Source: a bacterium | Lineage (GTDB): Bacteria; JAJRZV01 | Assembly: GCA_024275095.1 (NCBI GenBank) | Contig: JAJRZV010000081.1 | Location: forward strand, 1 to 23,352 | Reading direction: 5' to 3' | Length of the DNA stretch: 23,352 nt | Part shown: positions 7,939 through 15,905 of the stretch, one piece after another | Layout of the letters: every line of letters begins with the position of its first letter | Position numbering within the stretch: position 1 is the stretch's first letter | Program-made: the position numbers and the translations under genes | The notes under the pieces: model-generated | The model's database searches: none | Seen by the model: only the letters and a program-made list of their open reading frames with translations | Told to the model about the DNA's origin: nothing

Positions 7939-8479
7939 GCAAGCCTCCGTGAAAGATTGCCTGTATTACAGCACTTTTAACAGGTGTCGAGCTCCAGTCT
8001 TGAGGACCGATAAATTTCTTCATGAGAATGCCTTGCTTGTTGATGACAAAGCTCTCCGGATAGCCTGTAATCCCGAACTTTTCGCCTACTTTTCCGGTGT
8101 CGTCCAGGAGCACAGGTACTTTTATAGAGAACTTTTTGACAATTTTTTCCACATCTTTACGTGGAGAGTCTCCAGCAATAAAGACCAGAGCGATGTTTCT
8201 TCCCGTGAGTTCTTTGGCAAAATCCAGGAGCGAAGGCAACTCGTCCAGACATGGAGGGCACCATGTTGCCAGAAAGTTAATCAGAACCCCGTTGTACTCT
8301 TTCAGAAGCTCCTGGAGTGAAATTTCCTGCCCCTTCAGGTCTTTCAGGGAGAACAGGGGTGCGCGGTCTCCCACCTCTGGCATGTAAAGAGAATATTTCA
8401 GATAGGAAGAGTAGAATGCCCACCCGATGGCAAGAACCAATCCCCCGATAATGACCAGAGCCTTTACTTTTTTACTCAA
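7916..8479 (-). CDS. Membrane-anchored thioredoxin-like protein (TlpA/ResA type), second copy
   Basis: A 187-residue protein with an N-terminal membrane segment (about 6-24) and a thioredoxin-like domain from about residue 36. The redox motif is W73-CPPC-(74-77), and the cis-proline loop reads ITGYPESF. It probably works outside the cytoplasmic membrane as a dithiol reductase; the ResA/TlpA/CcmG functions cannot be told apart from this sequence. The TTG start is supported by AAAGGAGA about 8 bp upstream on the minus strand. It follows the GGDEF gene after only 2 bp and overlaps the next thioredoxin-like gene by 23 bp. Two different CPPC proteins side by side suggest an electron relay or two clients, which is inference. 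Confidence 0.92.
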   Translation of the reverse strand: MSKKVKALVIIGGLVLAIGWAFYSSYLKYSLYMPEVGDRAPLFSLKDLKGQEISLQELLKEYNGVLINFLATWCPPCLDELPSLLDFAKELTGRNIALVFIAGDSPRKDVEKIVKKFSIKVPVLLDDTGKVGEKFGITGYPESFVINKQGILMKKFIGPQDWSSTPVKSAVIQAIFHGGLLERKRQD

Positions 8480-8481
8480 CG

Positions 8482-9876
8482 TTATGTCTCCTTTTTCATT
8501 CTAATAAGCATTGTATCAATGTCTCTCAAGATAGTGTCAACGTCGCTCACCTGTGACGGCCTGTAAGTGCGTTGCGCAATGGTTACTGAGAGCCCTGTCA
8601 CCTCGTAGTTTTCGCTTTTTACCACAAGTGAAGACACAGCACTTTTGATGCGGTCGGCAACACTGGAGGCTCCCTTTTCATTTGTCCCGGGCATCACCAC
8701 GAGAAATTCGTCGCCCCCGTAACGACCCATTATGTCGGTCTGCCTGAGAGCCGAGCGGATGGCCTGCACACATTCCTTCAACACCGCGTCTCCCACGAGA
8801 TGGCCGTAATCGTCGTTTACCTTTTTGAAATTGTCAAAGTCAATCATAAGCACGGAAACAGGGGTGTCCTTTTCTGCACCCTTTGAAATTTCTTCTCTGA
8901 GCCTTTCCATCACAACACGCCTGTTGAACACCCCCGTAAGGTCATCAACAGAAGAAAGCTCGCGCAGTTTTTCAAACAGGTGCGCGTTCTGAATAGCAAT
9001 TCCTGTAAGAGTACCCAGACCCACGAGGGTTTCAATGTCTTCTTCTGTAAAAGCATCCACCTTGCTGCTGTGGAAGTTCATGACGCCCACAACAGTGTCA
9101 CCGGCGATAATGGGCAAACTCAGAAGGGAACCGCGATCTTTAATGATACCCTTGTAAAAAAGGTATCGGGGTTCCTTGTGCGTGTCTGGAATATAGATTG
9201 GTTTTCCCGTCCGCACTGTTTCAAAAGACACCCCCTCTCTAGGATGAAATTCTATACCCTTGATGCGTTCGTTCATTCCGTAGCACGAGACCACTCTCAG
9301 GTTTCCCTCCTGTGTACACAGGAGGATTGCGAATTCACGGTATCCCAGGATTTCACTGACGGTGCGCGTGATGCTGTCGAGAAGCGCCGGTAGTTCGAGG
9401 TTGCCCACCATCTGTTTTACCACCTCAAGAAGCAGACGTGTGCGGGTCACCTGAGCCGAGAGCCGTGCATTTACTTTCTGCAATTCACGGGCAAGGGCAG
9501 CTTCGCGTTCCTTGATTTCAAGCTGGGCTTCTTTTTCCAATTTCTCCGCCATGATGTCGGTGGCGCCTGAAAGGATGGTGAGTATATGTTTTTTTACGGC
9601 ATTGACGGCCTCCACCTGCCCCATGGGTGGGCGGTGAATAAAGGTTCGTTCGGCTGCCGCTTCTTCGACAAAAGTGTGCAGTTCTTCCAGTTCGTGGAAA
9701 AGGTTGGTGAGCTTCGCGTAAAATATGGCACCGGTAATGACGAATCCAACAGCAGCGAGTACTGAAAGTATGAACAGCAATTTGTTGTTGCCGCTCAAAA
9801 ATCCCAGAGCAATGGAGAGAATTCCCATGTTCAGGGATATAATCAGTAACAGGCGAAAATCCTTGAGTAACTTCAT
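8482..9876 (-). CDS. Membrane GAF-GGDEF diguanylate cyclase
   Basis: A 464-residue signalling protein. Two hydrophobic segments (about 8-27 and 33-55) are followed by a charged coiled-coil (about 105-145), a GAF domain (about 150-300) and a GGDEF domain (about 309-464). The active-site motif YGGDEF (GGDEF at 387-391) is intact. The product-inhibition site RQTD lies at 378-381, exactly five residues before it. It should make cyclic di-GMP in response to a signal bound by the GAF domain (inference). The end is less typical: the usual SIG strand reads VTIAQ, and the protein stops after RDIDTMLIRMKKE without the common GRN tail. It is the first gene of the minus-strand unit with the two thioredoxin-like proteins and the M23 peptidase. 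The minus-strand AAGGA precedes the ATG. Confidence 0.93.
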   Translation of the reverse strand: MKLLKDFRLLLIISLNMGILSIALGFLSGNNKLLFILSVLAAVGFVITGAIFYAKLTNLFHELEELHTFVEEAAAERTFIHRPPMGQVEAVNAVKKHILTILSGATDIMAEKLEKEAQLEIKEREAALARELQKVNARLSAQVTRTRLLLEVVKQMVGNLELPALLDSITRTVSEILGYREFAILLCTQEGNLRVVSCYGMNERIKGIEFHPREGVSFETVRTGKPIYIPDTHKEPRYLFYKGIIKDRGSLLSLPIIAGDTVVGVMNFHSSKVDAFTEEDIETLVGLGTLTGIAIQNAHLFEKLRELSSVDDLTGVFNRRVVMERLREEISKGAEKDTPVSVLMIDFDNFKKVNDDYGHLVGDAVLKECVQAIRSALRQTDIMGRYGGDEFLVVMPGTNEKGASSVADRIKSAVSSLVVKSENYEVTGLSVTIAQRTYRPSQVSDVDTILRDIDTMLIRMKKET

Positions 9877-9907
9877 GGCTTCCTTGGTTATAAAAATAAT
9901 CTTCCAA

Positions 9908-11050
9908 GTGTACAGATTGTGCTGTCAAGCTGTTTTTGCGTCAAGTTTAGCAGCCACAGCATTTTTAATCCCTTTAAATGCGCATTCTTCCTCGTATCGA
10001 ATTCGTCTTGCCGTTAAGCAGGGGCTTACAAGTGTTACGGTTACAGGAGAGAACATGCGCGTAAGAGATATGTTTTCATACAAAATTCTTCTTGATCACA
10101 TAAACCGGCTTACCATTAAGCGCAGAGGCAGAAGTTTTGTGCTTAACGGACGCAACACGTCCTTATCACGGGGAATTATCATCCAGTCCCATGGCCCCGT
10201 AAAAGTAGGAAAGCACAGATACTCAGGACGACTGGAGGTTGTTGCGGAAGGTTCTGGTCTGACGGTGGTGAACGATATTGATCTGGAGGAGTACATTGTT
10301 GGTGTTGTCAGCAGGGAGATGAGCCCGTCCTGGCCCATGGAGGCACTCAAGGCCCAGGCGGTCGCGGCGCGAACCTACGCTGTTAGTAAAATGGTCAACT
10401 CTCGCGAGAAACTCTACGATCTCGTGGGCACGGTGATGGATCAGGTTTATCACGGAGTGGGTTTTGATAACGACCGTGTGCGTAAAGCCGTGTACTCTAC
10501 ACGAGGAGAGATCCTCGCATACCGGGGACGCATCGCCCGTGTTTTTTATCACTCCACATGCGGAGGTCGCACGGAGTCCGCAGCGGATGTGTGGGGTTTC
10601 AGTGAACCGTATCTCATCAGTGTACCCTGTCCGTATGATTCCGAATCCCCGGCTTATTTCTGGAAATTCCGTATCAATGCTGCTGAACTGAGAAAGGGTC
10701 TTATCCTTTCGGGTCAGGACACAGGACGTATTCGCAAAATTACGATTCTTTCGCGAACAAAAAGCCGACGTGTAAAACGCCTGCGTATCACGGGGACCAA
10801 GAGAAGTGTAGTCCTTTCCGGAGAGGACCTGAGGCGCATGCTCGGGTACAACAGACTCAAAAGCACGAGGTTTACCATTGAAGTGGACGGTCGAGACCTC
10901 ATAATTCGGGGTAGCGGTGCGGGACACGGGGTGGGCATGTGCCAGTGGGGAGCGCGGGGAATGGCTGAAAAAGGTTTTAACTATGTACAAATCCTCAAGC
11001 ATTATTTTCCAGGTACTCACATTACATCCTGCTCGCGGTGGTTGAATTGA
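9908..11050 (+). CDS. SpoIID/LytB-like amidase-enhancer or lytic transglycosylase protein
   Basis: A SpoIID-domain protein of about 380 residues from the GTG at 9908. This start leaves a signal-like N-terminus (CCQAVFASSLAATAFLIPL). ATG 9875 or TTG 9884 are alternatives; none has a clear ribosome site, so the start is uncertain. SpoIID cleaves glycan strands lacking stem peptides (known from Bacillus and Clostridium). The core shows DLEEYIVGVVSREM with the likely catalytic Glu (about 137), then ALKAQAVAARTYAV, the HSTCGGRT block with possible zinc ligands (His and Cys at about 215 and 218), and the C-terminal signature SGAGHGVGMCQWGARGMA. It begins a long plus-strand unit; its stop lies 13 bp inside queA. 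Its presence does not prove sporulation, since such proteins occur in non-sporulating phyla. Confidence 0.88.
   Translation: MYRLCCQAVFASSLAATAFLIPLNAHSSSYRIRLAVKQGLTSVTVTGENMRVRDMFSYKILLDHINRLTIKRRGRSFVLNGRNTSLSRGIIIQSHGPVKVGKHRYSGRLEVVAEGSGLTVVNDIDLEEYIVGVVSREMSPSWPMEALKAQAVAARTYAVSKMVNSREKLYDLVGTVMDQVYHGVGFDNDRVRKAVYSTRGEILAYRGRIARVFYHSTCGGRTESAADVWGFSEPYLISVPCPYDSESPAYFWKFRINAAELRKGLILSGQDTGRIRKITILSRTKSRRVKRLRITGTKRSVVLSGEDLRRMLGYNRLKSTRFTIEVDGRDLIIRGSGAGHGVGMCQWGARGMAEKGFNYVQILKHYFPGTHITSCSRWLN
9916..9944 (-). promoter_or_regulatory. Weak candidate promoter for the GGDEF unit
   Basis: On the minus strand, TTGACG (9939-9944) is followed after 17 bp by CACAAT (9916-9921). A second TTGACA lies at 9923-9928 without a good -10 at normal spacing. 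The site falls within the first codons of the divergent SpoIID-like gene if that gene starts at 9908. Consensus matching only. Confidence 0.3.
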
Positions 11051-12078
11051 AAAGAAGTTCGCTTTACCACATAGAAAGTTATCAGTACACCCTTCCTTCA
11101 GAACTTATAGCACAAAAGCCTCTTGAACATCGTGAAGAGTCACGCATGATGGTGGTGGATCGTAGAAAAGGCACACGAGAGCATCATCTGTTCAAGGAAC
11201 TGCCCGCTTTTTTAAATGACGGGGATGTGGTGGTTGTCAATGATTCGCGCGTGTTTCACGCGCGTCTTTCCCTTCAGAAGCCTACCGGGGGACGGGTGGA
11301 TTTGCTCGTTTTAAAAGTGATGGCTGGGCGGATACAGGCGTATCTTGAAAGGGGAAAAAATATTTATTCTGGCCTGGAGCTTTTCCATCAGACCGGTCTG
11401 GCCTTCAGGGTATTAAAAAAGGAAGAACGCTTCCTGGAACTCGAAGCATCCCGTGAGCTTACGCTGGAGGAGATAGACCGTCTGGGACGGCTGCCTCTTC
11501 CCCCTTACATAAAGCGTGAGCCAGCTCCACCGGACGAGGAACGGTATCAAACCGTATTTGCCCGGGAACCCGGGAGCATTGCTGCTCCTACTGCAGGACT
11601 GCATTTCAGCGAAACCATGTTGCAGAGTCTTCAAAATGTCGGAGTGGACATTGTTACGGTGACCCTCCATGTAAGCCTGGGCACATTTCAACCTGTCAAG
11701 GTTGCTGATATTCGCAGGCACAGGGTGTATCCAGAGTACTATCGAATTTCTTCTGAGGCTGCTGATCGTGTTAACACCGCCCTGGAACGAGGGAGGCGAG
11801 TCCTCTGTGTTGGTACCACCACGGTACGGGCACTTGAGACAAGCGTGCGCGATGGGCGTGTTGTTCCTGGTGAAGGAAAAACGGAACTTTACATTTACCC
11901 TGGATTTCACTTTCAGGTTACAGGGGCGTTGCTTACGAATTTTCATCTGCCATGTTCTTCTCTTCTTATGCTCGTTTGCGCGTTTGGTGGTTATGAGACG
12001 ATAATGGATGCTTACAGAGAGGCTGTTGAAAGACGGTACAGGTTTTATTCATATGGCGACTGCATGCTCATACTTTAA
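11038..12078 (+). CDS. queA: QueA, S-adenosylmethionine:tRNA ribosyltransferase-isomerase
   Basis: A 346-residue enzyme that moves the ribosyl part of S-adenosylmethionine to 7-aminomethyl-7-deazaguanine in tRNA, giving epoxyqueuosine. Family blocks are present in order: YTLPSELIAQKPLEHREESR near the N-terminus, NDSRVFHARL (about 68-77), LPPYIKR, ERYQTVFAREPGSIAAPTAG (about 167-186), HVSLGTFQPVK, VGTTTVRALE and TNFHLPCSSLLMLVCAF. Length is normal. The GTG start lies inside the end of the SpoIID-like gene and has no strong ribosome site, so it is probably translated by coupling. The end overlaps tgt by 26 bp, and the two act in consecutive steps. Confidence 0.96.
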   Translation: MVELKRSSLYHIESYQYTLPSELIAQKPLEHREESRMMVVDRRKGTREHHLFKELPAFLNDGDVVVVNDSRVFHARLSLQKPTGGRVDLLVLKVMAGRIQAYLERGKNIYSGLELFHQTGLAFRVLKKEERFLELEASRELTLEEIDRLGRLPLPPYIKREPAPPDEERYQTVFAREPGSIAAPTAGLHFSETMLQSLQNVGVDIVTVTLHVSLGTFQPVKVADIRRHRVYPEYYRISSEAADRVNTALERGRRVLCVGTTTVRALETSVRDGRVVPGEGKTELYIYPGFHFQVTGALLTNFHLPCSSLLMLVCAFGGYETIMDAYREAVERRYRFYSYGDCMLIL

Positions 12079-13183
12079 GTTTGAGCTCATCCAGGGTGAT
12101 CGTACAGGTCCCCGTTTGGGCAGGATTCTATTTCGCCACGGTGTTGTGGAAACACCTGCTTTTTTCCCCGTGGGCACCGTGGGTACGGTTAAAGGTGTTT
12201 CATGTTCAGAACTGGAAGCAGTGGGTGTGCGCGGAATGCTCAGTAACGCCTTTCACATATACCTGCGCGGCAATCTTGACCTCATACGCCGCCTTGGAGG
12301 GCTCCACAATTTTGTACGCTTTAAAGGCATGATTATCACTGACAGCGGAGGTTTTCACATTAAATCCCTGGCCCAGCACACACGGGTGACTCCTGAAGGA
12401 ATGCAGTTTAGTTCTCCTTTTGACGGTTCGCGGCATTTTCTCTCGCCAGAGGAAGTTGTACACATCCAGGAAGCACTGGACTCGGATGTAAAACTCCCGC
12501 TTGATGTATGTCCATCATACCCGGAAGGCGAAAAAGAACAGGAACATGCCACCCGGCTTACTCTTCAGTGGTATGAAAGAGCTCAGCAGGCTGTGAAAAA
12601 GCCCGATCAGGGCTTCCTCGGGATCGTACAGGGTGGGTTTGATGAGGCTTTAAGGCGGTGGGCGGCGCGCGAGACTGTAAAATTCGGTTTTCACGGATAC
12701 GCTATCGGGGGTCTCAGTGTTGGTGAGCCCAAGCATTTGACTTTTCAGCTCCTTCAGGCCGTTAATGAGGAATTACCCTCCGAGCAAATCCGTTATCTTA
12801 TGGGGATGGGCAAACCTCAGGATATAGTCACAGCAGTTGAAATAGGTACGGATTTATTCGATTGTGTGATCCCCACGCGCAATGCACGCAACGGTACTCT
12901 TTACACCTGGAAGGAGGGTGTTATAAGAATTCGTAATAGTTCAATGAAGGATGACCCCTGTGTAATAGAGGAGGGGTGCAGGTGTCCTGCGTGCGCTGGA
13001 GGTTACTCGAGAGCATTTCTTGCGTATCTTTACCGGTGTGGGGAGATGCTTGCCTTGAAGTTGTTGACATTGCATAATTTATTTTTCTTTCAGACTTTGA
13101 TGAACCGAATACGCGAAGCCGTGAAAAAGGGCACATTTGGAGAATTAAAAACACAGGTGTTGGACCTGTTTGGGGAGGATTAA
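12053..13183 (+). CDS. tgt: Tgt, tRNA-guanine transglycosylase (with unusual motif changes)
   Basis: A 376-residue TIM-barrel enzyme that swaps guanine 34 for preQ1 in tRNA. The essential residues are present: D97 in TDSGG, D151, Q193 in GIVQGG, GLSVGE (220-225) and the nucleophile D270 in FDCVIPTRNARNG. The zinc site is C309, C311, C314 and H341. Several usually near-invariant positions differ: NTYHL is NAFHI (65-69), LRPG is LRGN (71-74), DSGGFQ is DSGGFH (His102), and the DEC motif is DVC (151-153). The ATG at 12053 is preferred because the conserved fold starts soon after (YFKFELIQGD). Location between queA and yajC strongly supports the tRNA enzyme over a DNA-modifying relative. Confidence 0.93.
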   Translation: MATACSYFKFELIQGDRTGPRLGRILFRHGVVETPAFFPVGTVGTVKGVSCSELEAVGVRGMLSNAFHIYLRGNLDLIRRLGGLHNFVRFKGMIITDSGGFHIKSLAQHTRVTPEGMQFSSPFDGSRHFLSPEEVVHIQEALDSDVKLPLDVCPSYPEGEKEQEHATRLTLQWYERAQQAVKKPDQGFLGIVQGGFDEALRRWAARETVKFGFHGYAIGGLSVGEPKHLTFQLLQAVNEELPSEQIRYLMGMGKPQDIVTAVEIGTDLFDCVIPTRNARNGTLYTWKEGVIRIRNSSMKDDPCVIEEGCRCPACAGGYSRAFLAYLYRCGEMLALKLLTLHNLFFFQTLMNRIREAVKKGTFGELKTQVLDLFGED

Positions 13184-13184
13184 T

Positions 13185-13517
13185 ATGAACAGTTTGACCA
13201 TTTTGCTTGCACTTGTCTCGCAGGAAGCACAGCGCAAACCGGGCATGTTTGAAGCTCTTCTTCCCATCATTATTATCTTTCTCATTTTTTACTTCATTCT
13301 CATTCGACCGCAGCAAAAGCGTCTTAAAGCGCATCGCAATTTTTTGAGCAACCTTCAGAAGGGTGAAGAGGTTGTGACAACAGGCGGACTTATTGGGCGG
13401 GTTGTGGGTATTGCCGAACGCGTTGTGACTCTTGACCTGGGCGGCAATGTGAGGGTAAAGGTTGTCAAAGATCAAATTGCAGGCCCTTACCGGGAGCGCA
13501 GTGAAAAACAGACTTGA
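13185..13517 (+). CDS. yajC: YajC, accessory subunit of the Sec translocon
   Basis: A 110-residue protein with one membrane helix (about 25-41) running into FYFILIRPQQKR, the hallmark of YajC. A small soluble domain follows with KGEEVVTTGGLIGRVV. YajC associates with SecDF. The ATG at 13185 follows GGGGAGGAT with 4-5 bp spacing and lies 1 bp after the tgt stop; a TTG at 13170 is rejected because it lies before this ribosome site. The N-terminus has a short hydrophobic stretch before the main helix. The 3' end overlaps the HD-domain gene by 17 bp. Confidence 0.95.
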   Translation: MNSLTILLALVSQEAQRKPGMFEALLPIIIIFLIFYFILIRPQQKRLKAHRNFLSNLQKGEEVVTTGGLIGRVVGIAERVVTLDLGGNVRVKVVKDQIAGPYRERSEKQT

Positions 13518-14184
13518 GATAGGTCCTGGAGCATTGGATTTTCTTGCTTCGACACCGGAGGCCAAGGTCCTTCTCGATCGTGCTGATCGTTATCTTGAAG
13601 CTATAGGATATACCGAGCACGGGGTCAGACACGCAAAAGTCGTGGCCAAGTTTGCCAGGCGGATTCTCGAAGCCCTGGGTAAGGATCCGCACACAGTAGA
13701 GCTCGCTGCTATTGCCGGTTATTTTCACGATGTTGGCAATGCCCTTGGTCGGCAGCACCACGATCTGGCCGGAGCGTTTCTCGTCAAAGACCTGCTCATG
13801 CAGTATGAAGTACCGCTGGAAGACCGCCTTATCATCATGGAAGCGATTGCCAATCACGAAAACGAACGCCTGGATGTGGCTGATGAGGTTACAGCAGCCG
13901 TGGTTATTGGTGATAAAAGTGATGTTCACCGCACGCGCGTACGGAATACCGAATTTATCACATTCGATATTCACGACAGGGTCAACTACGCTGTCACACG
14001 CAGCACCGTACGCGTTGACATACAGAAGAAAGAAATCATACTCGAGCTGGAAATCGACACTTCTATTTCCTCGGTGACTGAATACTTTGAAATTTTCCTT
14101 ACGAGGATGTTATTCTCCCGTAAAGCAGCGCGTCGTCTTGGATGCGGCTTTGGAATATTGGCTAATGGAGTGAGGCTGGCTTAA
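13501..14184 (+). CDS. HD-domain metal-dependent phosphohydrolase-like protein
   Basis: A 227-residue cytosolic protein. The HD-superfamily metal ligands can be traced: H44 in HGVRHAKVV, H76-D77 in GYFHDVGN, H86/H87 in GRQHHDL, H119 in NHENE and D138 in IGDKSDVH. The C-terminal about 70 residues form an acidic, beta-rich tail with no motif I recognise. The substrate is unknown; HD enzymes commonly act on nucleotides or cyclic dinucleotides (family knowledge). The GTG at 13501 is chosen because GGGAG lies just upstream and the start is coupled to yajC by a 17-bp overlap. Its TAA overlaps the secD ATG by one base, so it is fixed tightly in the Sec cluster, which hints at a link to translocation or envelope state (inference). 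Confidence 0.85.
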   Translation: MKNRLEIGPGALDFLASTPEAKVLLDRADRYLEAIGYTEHGVRHAKVVAKFARRILEALGKDPHTVELAAIAGYFHDVGNALGRQHHDLAGAFLVKDLLMQYEVPLEDRLIIMEAIANHENERLDVADEVTAAVVIGDKSDVHRTRVRNTEFITFDIHDRVNYAVTRSTVRVDIQKKEIILELEIDTSISSVTEYFEIFLTRMLFSRKAARRLGCGFGILANGVRLA

Positions 14185-15905
14185 TGGAACAGCGGATAAA
14201 AGTCAAACTGACAGTTGTTGTTGTTTCATTCCTGGTGGCTGTGTGGCTTGTGATTCCGTCGCTTCAGCTTCCCATACCATCTATTCTCAAACCCATCTTT
14301 CCCAAGCGCACCCTTCGTTTGGGTCTTGACCTCAAAGGGGGGATCCACCTGGTGCTAGGTGTGGATGTGGAAGCAGCAGTTAAAAACCTCACTGACAGAA
14401 TGATGAGCGCTGCAGAAGAGATTATTGAAGAGAAAAAAGCAGAGGGGAAGGTTTATCGAACCGGTACTGACGAGTTTGCTGTAGAGGTGACTTCCCCGGT
14501 GGCGGCAGATGTGGAAGCGGCTTTGTTGGATCGTTTTGCTCCTCAGCTTATAAAACGGCGCATGGAAATGGTGGAAGGCAAAGCCGTCATATATTTCGGT
14601 CTCCATCAGGGAGAAATCAATCGCATCCGCAAGAATACCATTGACCAGGCGATAGAAACCATACGCAATCGTATTGACCAGTTCGGTGTAACTGAACCTG
14701 TGGTCCAGAGGCAGGGTGAAGATCACATCCTCATACAGCTTCCAGGCATTGCCGATCCGGAACGTGCAAAGAACATTATTGGCAAAACAGCACTGCTGGA
14801 GTTCAAAATCGTTGATGACGAGTCTAAATTTTTTGAACAGTTCAAAGACAAACTCCCGGAAGGGGTGTACCTGAGCTATGAAAGTGTACAGAAACCTGAC
14901 GGTTCGGTTGTAAAGGTTCCGTACCTCTGGTCGCGCTCGGAATCTGCACTGAAAAAAATCGTGAAAGGAAAGGTGCCTCCTGACCATGTCGTGCTTATTG
15001 GAGAAATGGATCGTTCGAGGCGTGGGGGCACACGGTCCTATCGCACCTACTATCTTCAGGCCAAAACCCTTTTAACAGGCGATTACATACAGGATGCACG
15101 GGTGAGGTTCACGAGTCAATTCAACGAGCCCTACGTGGCGATCAAGTTTACTTCCCAGGGTGGGCGCATATTCGAAGATATCACTGCACGCAACGTGGGG
15201 CGCAGGCTCGCCATTATTCTTGACAATCGCGTTTATTCCGCCCCGCGTATAAAAGAGCGCATTGCCGGAGGCAGTGCTATTATTGAAGGGTCTTTTACAA
15301 CCGAAGAAGCTCATGATCTTGCCCTTGTTTTACGTTCGGGTGCACTGCCTGCTCCTGTAACAGTGGAGGAAGAGCGCACAGTGGGCCCATCACTGGGTCG
15401 GGATTCCATACGCCAGGGCCTTTTCTCAATTGTCATCGGTGGAGTCATTCTTTTTATATTCATTGTCGTGTATTACCGTGCATCCGGGTTGCTGGCTGAC
15501 TTCGCTTTGTTTTTCAACCTCGTTCTCGTTGCAGCTGTCATGAGTTTGTTCGAGGCGACTCTTACTCTGCCGGGCATTGCGGGTCTTATACTTACAGTTG
15601 GTATGGCTGTGGATGCGAATGTGCTGATATTCGAGCGCATGAGGGAGGAACTCGACCTCGGCAAGACCCCCCGTGCGGTTGTAGAATCCGGTTTCAATCG
15701 CGCTTTTCTCACAATTGTTGACGCCAATATTACCACCGTGCTTGCAGCTGCCATCCTTTTCCAGTTCGGGACCGGACCCATAAAGGGATTTGCAGTAACA
15801 CTCACCATCGGGATTCTCGCTTCAATGTACACGGCTGTATTTGCTGTCAGAGCGATATACGAGTATCTTGTTTACGTCGTTCGAATTGAGAGGATCAGCA
15901 TATGA
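14184..15905 (+). CDS. secD: SecD, protein-export membrane protein
   Basis: A 573-residue RND-superfamily subunit that uses the proton or sodium gradient to complete protein export. After a first membrane helix (about 9-27) comes LRLGLDLKGGIHLVLGVD (D1 motif, about 44-61). The periplasmic P1 domain contains NRIDQFGVTEP and LPGIADPERAKNIIG, and the five-helix membrane block contains the D4-type signature LTVGMAVDANVLIFERMREE. The P1 domain carries an insertion around 205-280 (SYESVQKPDGS to GGTRSYRTYY), moderate in size for the family. SecD and SecF are separate here, not fused, and share a 4-bp ATGA overlap. Confidence 0.97.
   Translation: MEQRIKVKLTVVVVSFLVAVWLVIPSLQLPIPSILKPIFPKRTLRLGLDLKGGIHLVLGVDVEAAVKNLTDRMMSAAEEIIEEKKAEGKVYRTGTDEFAVEVTSPVAADVEAALLDRFAPQLIKRRMEMVEGKAVIYFGLHQGEINRIRKNTIDQAIETIRNRIDQFGVTEPVVQRQGEDHILIQLPGIADPERAKNIIGKTALLEFKIVDDESKFFEQFKDKLPEGVYLSYESVQKPDGSVVKVPYLWSRSESALKKIVKGKVPPDHVVLIGEMDRSRRGGTRSYRTYYLQAKTLLTGDYIQDARVRFTSQFNEPYVAIKFTSQGGRIFEDITARNVGRRLAIILDNRVYSAPRIKERIAGGSAIIEGSFTTEEAHDLALVLRSGALPAPVTVEEERTVGPSLGRDSIRQGLFSIVIGGVILFIFIVVYYRASGLLADFALFFNLVLVAAVMSLFEATLTLPGIAGLILTVGMAVDANVLIFERMREELDLGKTPRAVVESGFNRAFLTIVDANITTVLAAAILFQFGTGPIKGFAVTLTIGILASMYTAVFAVRAIYEYLVYVVRIERISI

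Noticed and set aside
9725-9874. Extension of the SpoIID-like protein upstream to 9725
   Set aside because: That part lies opposite the GGDEF membrane segments and gives a non-signal, unconserved N-terminus; a start after 9874 leaves a signal-like sequence.
14355-14987. Minus-strand open frame of 210 residues opposite secD
   Set aside because: It is Cys/His/Phe-rich noise typical of a shadow frame and lies wholly opposite the SecD periplasmic domain.
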